DNA of 64,000 nt from CAZHGD01 sp964531735 (lineage in GTDB: Bacteria > Armatimonadota > UBA10988), in contig CAZHGD010000007.1 of assembly GCA_964531735.1 (NCBI GenBank), positions 1-64,000 of the forward strand, written 5' to 3'. Shown piece after piece: positions 58,805 to 64,000 of this stretch; positions within the stretch are counted from its first letter, which is position 1, and the number at the start of each line of letters is the position of its first letter. The translations under genes and the position numbers were made by a program. The notes under the pieces were generated by a model. The model saw nothing but the letters and a program-made list of their open reading frames with translations, searched no databases and had not been told where the DNA came from.

Positions 58805-61800
58805 CTAGGCCAGCGGTGCGCTCTGTCCGAGTACGGCCTCGCCTTGCTCGGCATAGGCGGCCTTCTGGCCCGGCGTGATGGTGCGCCAGATCAGGAACTG
58901 CCGCCGCAGGATGTTGACGAACAGCCAGTTGGTGCGCCGCCAGCCGTTGTCGTCGCCGCTGATGCGCTCCAGGCGGATCTCGATGGAGTTGACGTGCGGG
59001 TCATCGCCATCCGGCCGCGTGAACAACTCCATCTGCTGGCTGACGCCCAGGTCATAGGGTGCCAGCCAGACGGTGAGGGCCAAGCGGAAGCCGCCCTCAG
59101 GCTGTCGGGTCAGGCTGGTCCCGTCGGTGTAGAAGTCACCGCCGGCGAAGTCGACATAGCTGTCGAAGTACTCCTTGAGGAACATGTTGCAGGCGATGCC
59201 GTCGCGGCCGGTGAGCATGAACGGCAGCGAGAAGGTCATCGTGTGCCCGTCGGGCTGCGGCAGCTTCCAGCGGCGCTCCACGTCGGGCGTGGCCAGTTGC
59301 GCGGCCTTGCGCGCCGGGTAGATGCTGCTGAGCAACACCGTGGCGATGATGATGATGGCGACACCGACCGTGGCGGTGGACGAGTAGTTGAGGCTGAGGC
59401 CGCTCAACGTGCTGAGGTGGCCGCTGGACTGGAGCCAGTAGAGCACCTTGGCCACGGTCTGGCCACCGAGGTAGCCGAGCACCACGCCGAGGTTGGCGAA
59501 GACGCAGCTCTCGGCCAGGAACAGCATCGCCACATGCGCCGGGGCCAGGCCGATGCTGCTGAAGATGCCGATCTCGCGCAAGCGCTCCGCCACCGCGCCG
59601 AGCATGGTGTTGAGCACGATCAGCGCGGCGATGATCAGCGGGATGAACACCGTGGACAGACCACCGACGCTGGTCATGCCGAGGCTGCTGTAGAGCCGGA
59701 CACCGTCCGGCTCGCCGGCGTACGCCGACAGCTCGAAGCGGTCCATCAGCGTGGTGGCCGCCTTGGTCACGGCCTGCGGGTCGTTGAACAGCACGGCCAC
59801 CGACCGCAGCGTGCCGCCGAGGGCCATCAGCCGCTCATAGGGCAGGATGATGGTGCCGATGGTGGGGTAGTGCTTGTAGCGGTCGATGGGCGGCGGGGCG
59901 ACCGAACCGAGGCGCAGCTTCTGCGCCTGCTGCTCGGTGAGCATGCGCAGCTTCTCGGGCTCGAGCTGCGAGAAGTCGACCGGTGTCAGCGGCTCGCCGT
60001 CCAGGTCGACCACGTCCTCCAGCACCTTGTCGTCAATCACGCCGACGACCTGCAGGCGGCTGCCGAAGACCTCGATGGCGCCCAGTCCGAGACCGGCCCG
60101 ATCCGCGCTGGAGCCCGGTCCCAGGTCCAGCTTCTCGGCCACCGACCGCGGGACCACACAAGCGTCGGCCTCACCCTCGCGCAGCCAGCGACCGGCGAGC
60201 AGGCGCCGGCCGAGCCCCGTCACGCGGATCTCGTCGGCGGTGGTGCCCAGGATGGCGTTGATGGTCAGCGGCTCACTGGTCGCCGCGGGCAGATTGCCGC
60301 GCAGGTTGTGTTCGCGGGCCCAGGTCGCCGTGCCGTTGAAGACCGACAGCTTCATCTGCTTGTCGAGCTGCGTGGAGACCATCCAGGCGCGCGGCGCCAC
60401 CCGACCGACCGACCGGAACTGGTTCTCCAGGATGCGCGAGGTCGGCGCCTCCAGCGAACTCCACACCGGATCGCGGACCAGCAGGCCGGGGTAGACCACC
60501 GCCGTGCCGGTACCGCGGGCGTTGGCGCGCAGCGAGGTGCGAACCGACGTGAACGACAGCACCGTGAAGGTCAGCAGGAGCAGCGTCACCGCGGTCATGG
60601 CCGTGCGCAAGGGACGTCGGCGCATGTTGCTGATGCCCAGGGCGAACGCGGCCCCGAGCGTGTTCATCCGACTCACATCGGCCGTGTGCTGCCCGGATGA
60701 GGCGGCCTTCAGCGTCTCCAGTTCCTCGTTGAACCGGCGCGCCACCAGCGAGATGACCACCGACGCCAGGGCCATGATGATGAACCCGAGCAGGATGATC
60801 CACGGCGTGTCCAGCAACTGGAACGCCGGATGTACGTAGCGCAGTGCGATGTAGACGACCAGGAAGAACCCCAGCGTCCAGGCGATCTGCTGCTTGATAC
60901 GCGGCGAGCCGACGAGCAGCCGCTCGGCGAAGAACGCGAATGGCAGCAGCAGGGCCAGGTAGAACAGCACGCCCTTGATGGTGTCGGCCTCGGTGCCTTG
61001 CACCTCGGGATAGGCGCGCGCCTCGTAGGCCCAGGCGACACGCGCGGCGGCCAGGTGCGCGGCCCAGTCCTTGGCGTCCGCCGCGGCCTTGGCCTGGTCC
61101 AGGTACTGCTTGGCCTGGTCGTGCAGGGCGCTGAGCCGCACGCTGGACACGCCGTTGGCCTTCTGTCGGACCATGCGTCGTTCGTCCAGGCGCCACATGT
61201 CCTGGGCGGCCTGGAACGAGGTCAGCGGCACGCGGGCCTGGGTGGCCGGGTCGAAGCCTTGCCCGGTGGGATGCTGGTCATCGGCGTTGGTGAGCACCAG
61301 ACGCAGCCCGAGCAGGCCCATGCCCATGGTCACCTTGACGCGCGTCTTGCGCGGTGCGTAGACCACGGTCACCGGCTCCACGTAGCTGGCCGACAGCGTG
61401 CCGGCCGTCTTGGTCGTCGGGGCGCGCATGGGCAGCTCGTAGCCGAAGCTGCGTGGCTCGCTGTCGGTGCGCGCGTCGTAGACGTAGAGCTGTTGGAGCG
61501 TGGTGAAGTAGCGCTGGTCGACCAGGTCGAATAGGTTGAGCGCGCGGCACGGGAAGACGATCAGCGGGCGTCGCAGGCCCTGGCGTCCGCGGGCCTCGCG
61601 CGGATACTTGACCTCGCCCTCGGGGCCGAGGTCGGGTGCATAGAGCGTCTGTCCCGTGCTCGGCTCGAACGCGTAGGCGTCGATCTTGAGCGCGTTGTCG
61701 TCCTTGTGACCGGCAAAGCGGAAACCGCCGCGCATGTCGGCCATGGCCAGAATGGCCGGGCGCACGCCCAGGTAGGAGTTCGACGGCCCTTTGAGCGCCA

Positions 61801-63502
61801 CCAGCGCGTGTGGTACCGGCGTGTTCGGCAGGAAGGTCTTCCGCCGCTCGAACTCGTAGATCATGCCTTCGACCGGCTCGAACCGGTATGGCATGCGGCT
61901 CAGCCGCTTGAGTCCTTCGGAGACCAACTCGCGGTCGTTGGCGGCACCGTGGACCACGGCCAGCACCGCGGCCGCCTGCGTTTGGAGTTGGTCGAAGCGG
62001 ACCTTGTCGGGCGTGTCGAACGGCGTGTCGACCCGCGGACGCGCGTCGTTGATGGTGAACAGGCTGAGCGACGGCCGCGCGGCTTCGGTGAACACCTCCG
62101 CGTCGGTGGCGAACTGGTCCGGCACCCAGGCATCCCAGCCCTTGTCCTGCGCCGGTGTGATGCAGTCCTGGAAGGCTTTGGCCTGGCCGCTCGCCTTGGC
62201 ATAGCCGGCAAAGCGCTTGCCCAGCGGTGCCAGGAAGCGCGTCAGCTTGTCGTTGCCGTGGAAGTGGCCGACGTGGAACAGCCCCACCCGGTCGCTGCCG
62301 GAGCTGAGGTCGCAGCCGATGTGCAAGGCCCAGTCATGGGCACCGTAGAACCACTCGGCCAGTTTCCGATTCTGGTCGAGGAGCGCGAGTTCGAGGTTCA
62401 GCTCCTGCTGGTAGATCCGCTGCTGGGCTTCGCTGAAGCGGGGATCGGGCGGCTCGGCGAGGCGGGCCTTGAGCCGCGTCTCGCGCTCGTCGTCTTCGGC
62501 CTTCATCAGCTCGCGCGCCTTGGCCCAGCGGTCGCGCGTGTAGCCGCGGCGCAGCACATCGGCCAGGGCGCGGGCGCCAGCCATAGCCTGGAAGTGGCCG
62601 TCGAATGCGACGAAGAGGACCGAGCGTGCCGGGCGCTGACGGCTCAGCAGGCGGACCATCTCGAGCAGCACGGCAATGCCGGTCGCCTGCTCGGCGCCGG
62701 GGGCCTGCTCCAGCACCGCCGAGGCGCTGTCGAAGTAGGCCGAGACCAGGAGGCACTCGCGCGACAGCGCCGGGTCGCTGCCGGGCAGCAGGCCCAGGAT
62801 GTTCTCGCCATCGGCCACGCGCCAGTCGGCCTGCGCCGCGATGCCGGTCTGCGCGATCCGGAACGGCCGGCCCACCGGTTGACGCTGACTGGCACAGAGC
62901 GCTGCGAATTGCGCCCGGTCGAGGTAGAAACGCGGCATGTCCAGCGGGACGTTGAGCACCTTGCGGCGGAGCTCGCCGCGGTCGCCGCCGCGGCGGTCGA
63001 CGAAGACAACCGCCCCGGCGCCGAGTAGCGCCGCTTCCAGCCAGCGTTGGCCACTGTCCAGATCGAGCAGCACAATGGCGCCGCGCAGGTCCGTGCCGCG
63101 GTAGGCGCTGAGGTCGCCGTCGCCGGCGTAGACCAGCGGCCCGACCAGGCCGTCGGGCGGCAGTGAGCTGAGCCGCACGTAGTTGGGCGCGAAGCTGCCC
63201 AGCACGTACTCGCGGTCGCCCACGCGCAACCGGGCGTCGCGGGTCAGCGGCACCGGCACGCGAAAGCCCTGCCGCTGGATGTCGCTCAGACCATAGCGGC
63301 GGAAGGCGGATTCGATGGCCAGGGCCGCAGCCCGGCTGCCCGGCGTGCCCGGCTGACGCGAGCCGAAGTTGGCGAAGACGGTGACGACCTCGCGCAGATT
63401 GGCCGGGTCGACCGTCAGCGCCGGAGCCGCGCTCGCGGCCACCGAGCAGCTCGCGACGGTCAACGCCAGCAGCAGTGCCAGACGCTTAGCCGAACCAGAC
63501 AC
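58805..63502 (-). CDS. M28-like pseudo-peptidase fused to FtsX-type permease
   Basis: 1565 residues from GTG 63502, chosen by a GGAG site seven bases upstream; it overlaps the preceding gene by 17 bases. Signal peptide to about residue 26. Residues about 30-430 follow an M28 zinc-peptidase layout, with a PA-like insertion, but the zinc blocks are altered: SAYFDS (Tyr256 for His), PGAEQATG (for G-A-D-D-x-x-S-G) and AFDGHFQAMAGA (for G-x-E-E). Four TM helices (about 860-1000) and an FtsX/MacB-type permease follow: a periplasmic domain, then three TM helices and IYPARKAAQLATPDV, the cytoplasmic end of ABC permeases. The last 190 residues are soluble. No ATPase gene is adjacent. Probably a periplasmic-domain-controlled exporter or mechanotransducer (inference). 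Confidence 0.8.
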   Translation of the reverse strand: MSGSAKRLALLLALTVASCSVAASAAPALTVDPANLREVVTVFANFGSRQPGTPGSRAAALAIESAFRRYGLSDIQRQGFRVPVPLTRDARLRVGDREYVLGSFAPNYVRLSSLPPDGLVGPLVYAGDGDLSAYRGTDLRGAIVLLDLDSGQRWLEAALLGAGAVVFVDRRGGDRGELRRKVLNVPLDMPRFYLDRAQFAALCASQRQPVGRPFRIAQTGIAAQADWRVADGENILGLLPGSDPALSRECLLVSAYFDSASAVLEQAPGAEQATGIAVLLEMVRLLSRQRPARSVLFVAFDGHFQAMAGARALADVLRRGYTRDRWAKARELMKAEDDERETRLKARLAEPPDPRFSEAQQRIYQQELNLELALLDQNRKLAEWFYGAHDWALHIGCDLSSGSDRVGLFHVGHFHGNDKLTRFLAPLGKRFAGYAKASGQAKAFQDCITPAQDKGWDAWVPDQFATDAEVFTEAARPSLSLFTINDARPRVDTPFDTPDKVRFDQLQTQAAAVLAVVHGAANDRELVSEGLKRLSRMPYRFEPVEGMIYEFERRKTFLPNTPVPHALVALKGPSNSYLGVRPAILAMADMRGGFRFAGHKDDNALKIDAYAFEPSTGQTLYAPDLGPEGEVKYPREARGRQGLRRPLIVFPCRALNLFDLVDQRYFTTLQQLYVYDARTDSEPRSFGYELPMRAPTTKTAGTLSASYVEPVTVVYAPRKTRVKVTMGMGLLGLRLVLTNADDQHPTGQGFDPATQARVPLTSFQAAQDMWRLDERRMVRQKANGVSSVRLSALHDQAKQYLDQAKAAADAKDWAAHLAAARVAWAYEARAYPEVQGTEADTIKGVLFYLALLLPFAFFAERLLVGSPRIKQQIAWTLGFFLVVYIALRYVHPAFQLLDTPWIILLGFIIMALASVVISLVARRFNEELETLKAASSGQHTADVSRMNTLGAAFALGISNMRRRPLRTAMTAVTLLLLTFTVLSFTSVRTSLRANARGTGTAVVYPGLLVRDPVWSSLEAPTSRILENQFRSVGRVAPRAWMVSTQLDKQMKLSVFNGTATWAREHNLRGNLPAATSEPLTINAILGTTADEIRVTGLGRRLLAGRWLREGEADACVVPRSVAEKLDLGPGSSADRAGLGLGAIEVFGSRLQVVGVIDDKVLEDVVDLDGEPLTPVDFSQLEPEKLRMLTEQQAQKLRLGSVAPPPIDRYKHYPTIGTIILPYERLMALGGTLRSVAVLFNDPQAVTKAATTLMDRFELSAYAGEPDGVRLYSSLGMTSVGGLSTVFIPLIIAALIVLNTMLGAVAERLREIGIFSSIGLAPAHVAMLFLAESCVFANLGVVLGYLGGQTVAKVLYWLQSSGHLSTLSGLSLNYSSTATVGVAIIIIATVLLSSIYPARKAAQLATPDVERRWKLPQPDGHTMTFSLPFMLTGRDGIACNMFLKEYFDSYVDFAGGDFYTDGTSLTRQPEGGFRLALTVWLAPYDLGVSQQMELFTRPDGDDPHVNSIEIRLERISGDDNGWRRTNWLFVNILRRQFLIWRTITPGQKAAYAEQGEAVLGQSAPLA

Positions 63503-64000
63503 CGTACTTCTCCGCCAGTTCCTCGTTGAACATCGCCACACCGCCCCAGATGATGCCGGCGGTGAAGAAGTGCCCGAGCACAATGCCGATGAACATCGGC
63601 ACCAACTGCTTGTACAGCCGCACCCCGCCGATGCGCAGGACCGCCGTCTTGATGCCCCAGACCACCAGTGACGGGCCCCACATCGCCGGGTGCGACAGCG
63701 TCATCGCGAAGCCCATCGGGTGCAGCGGGAACCGCAGGAAGGCCGTGCGCAACACGATCATCAGCGTCGTCACCAGGAAGCCGACCAGCGCGGCGAGGTT
63801 GCGCCGCAGGTCGGGTGCCATCGGATTGTCCATCCAGGTGGCCACTTCGGTGTGCGCCTGCGTCATCAACTGAATGCGGTAGCCGCCCTCGGTGGTGCCC
63901 CGCTCGAGCACGTTGCCGCCGTAGTAGTAGTAGGACGTGAGGTGGCTCCAGTAGGCGCACATCAGGCCGATCACCGCGGCCAGCAGCAGCGCCCAGACCA
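63486..64000 (-). CDS. Partial DUF6785/DUF6784-like membrane protein
   Basis: C-terminal 170 or so residues; the frame is open to the window edge at 64000, so the start lies outside. Four or five hydrophobic helices are visible (LVGFLVTTLMIVLRTAFLRF, HPAMWGPSLVVWGIKTAVL, QLVPMFIGIVLGHFFTAGIIWGG) with the motif FPLHPMGFAMT and a YKQLVPMFIG loop, matching large planctomycete/Armatimonadota multi-TM proteins of the DUF6785 type, some of which resemble oligopeptide transporters. Its stop overlaps the M28/FtsX gene start by 17 bases, so the two form one transcription unit and may act together in transport. Confidence 0.7.
   Translation of the reverse strand, partial: VWALLLAAVIGLMCAYWSHLTSYYYYGGNVLERGTTEGGYRIQLMTQAHTEVATWMDNPMAPDLRRNLAALVGFLVTTLMIVLRTAFLRFPLHPMGFAMTLSHPAMWGPSLVVWGIKTAVLRIGGVRLYKQLVPMFIGIVLGHFFTAGIIWGGVAMFNEELAEKYGVWFG

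Overview
The window is gene-dense, very GC-rich bacterial chromosome. I recognise about 43 protein-coding genes, no rRNA or tRNA genes, no CRISPR array and no insertion sequence. A run of exactly 100 N (14886-14985) marks a scaffold join, so this is probably a draft or metagenome-derived assembly. The DUF1549/DUF1553 'planctomycete cytochrome' protein beside a Tat-exported DUF1501 protein, the uroporphyrinogen-decarboxylase-like enzyme, the heparinase II/III, beta-helix and DUF6259 proteins, and the DUF6785-like membrane protein fit a Planctomycetota, Armatimonadota or similar polysaccharide-degrading lineage. LpxC implies a lipid-A-type outer membrane. I cannot name the genus.

Layout. 1-8043: the end of a membrane-anchored EEP-like gene, then a four-gene minus-strand unit of exported proteins (DUF1549/1553, DUF1501, WD40, PPC). 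8246-9271: UroD-like enzyme. 9263-13023 (minus): dtd, fumC, then an OLD-like AAA ATPase coupled to a TOPRIM/DUF4276-like protein. 13115-17794 (plus): MBL hydrolase, lpxC and two paralogous secreted proteins with unlike low-complexity regions; a bidirectional terminator follows. 17888-27502: GNAT, DegT aminotransferase, VapBC-like toxin-antitoxin pair, anSME-type radical SAM enzyme, xylulokinase, heparinase-like protein, SHOCT protein. 27509-36526 (minus): YtcJ-like amidohydrolase with DUF2997 and DUF1257 (Ycf35-like), a double alpha/beta hydrolase, a small protein overlapping a nucleotidyltransferase, and an operon of cyclase-ATPase, TIM-barrel isomerase and acyl-CoA synthetase. 36642-48895 (plus): DapA-like protein, DUF6259 glycoside hydrolase, a cold-shock-domain/helical protein, a 1278-residue HD-like/STAND/HEAT/beta-propeller protein, and two coupled amidohydrolases; a second bidirectional terminator follows. 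48943-64000: LecA-like/CAP secreted protein, GT87-like mannosyltransferase, lysS, a GQ-repeat membrane protein, a beta-helix protein, DUF2721, a carbohydrate-binding-like protein, an M28-like/FtsX fusion and a partial DUF6785-like gene.

Three themes stand out. First, carbohydrate use: heparinase-like, DUF6259, beta-helix, xylulokinase and isomerase genes. Second, possible conflict or signalling modules: the CSD/STAND pair, the AAA-TOPRIM pair, VapBC and the nucleotidyltransferase pair. Third, recurrent catalytic-residue loss: M28-like, DapA-like, second amidohydrolase, EEP-like and HD-to-HE. A shared TGnTA(T/G)(A/G)CT element lies 21-27 bases upstream of several starts and looks like an extended -10 promoter.
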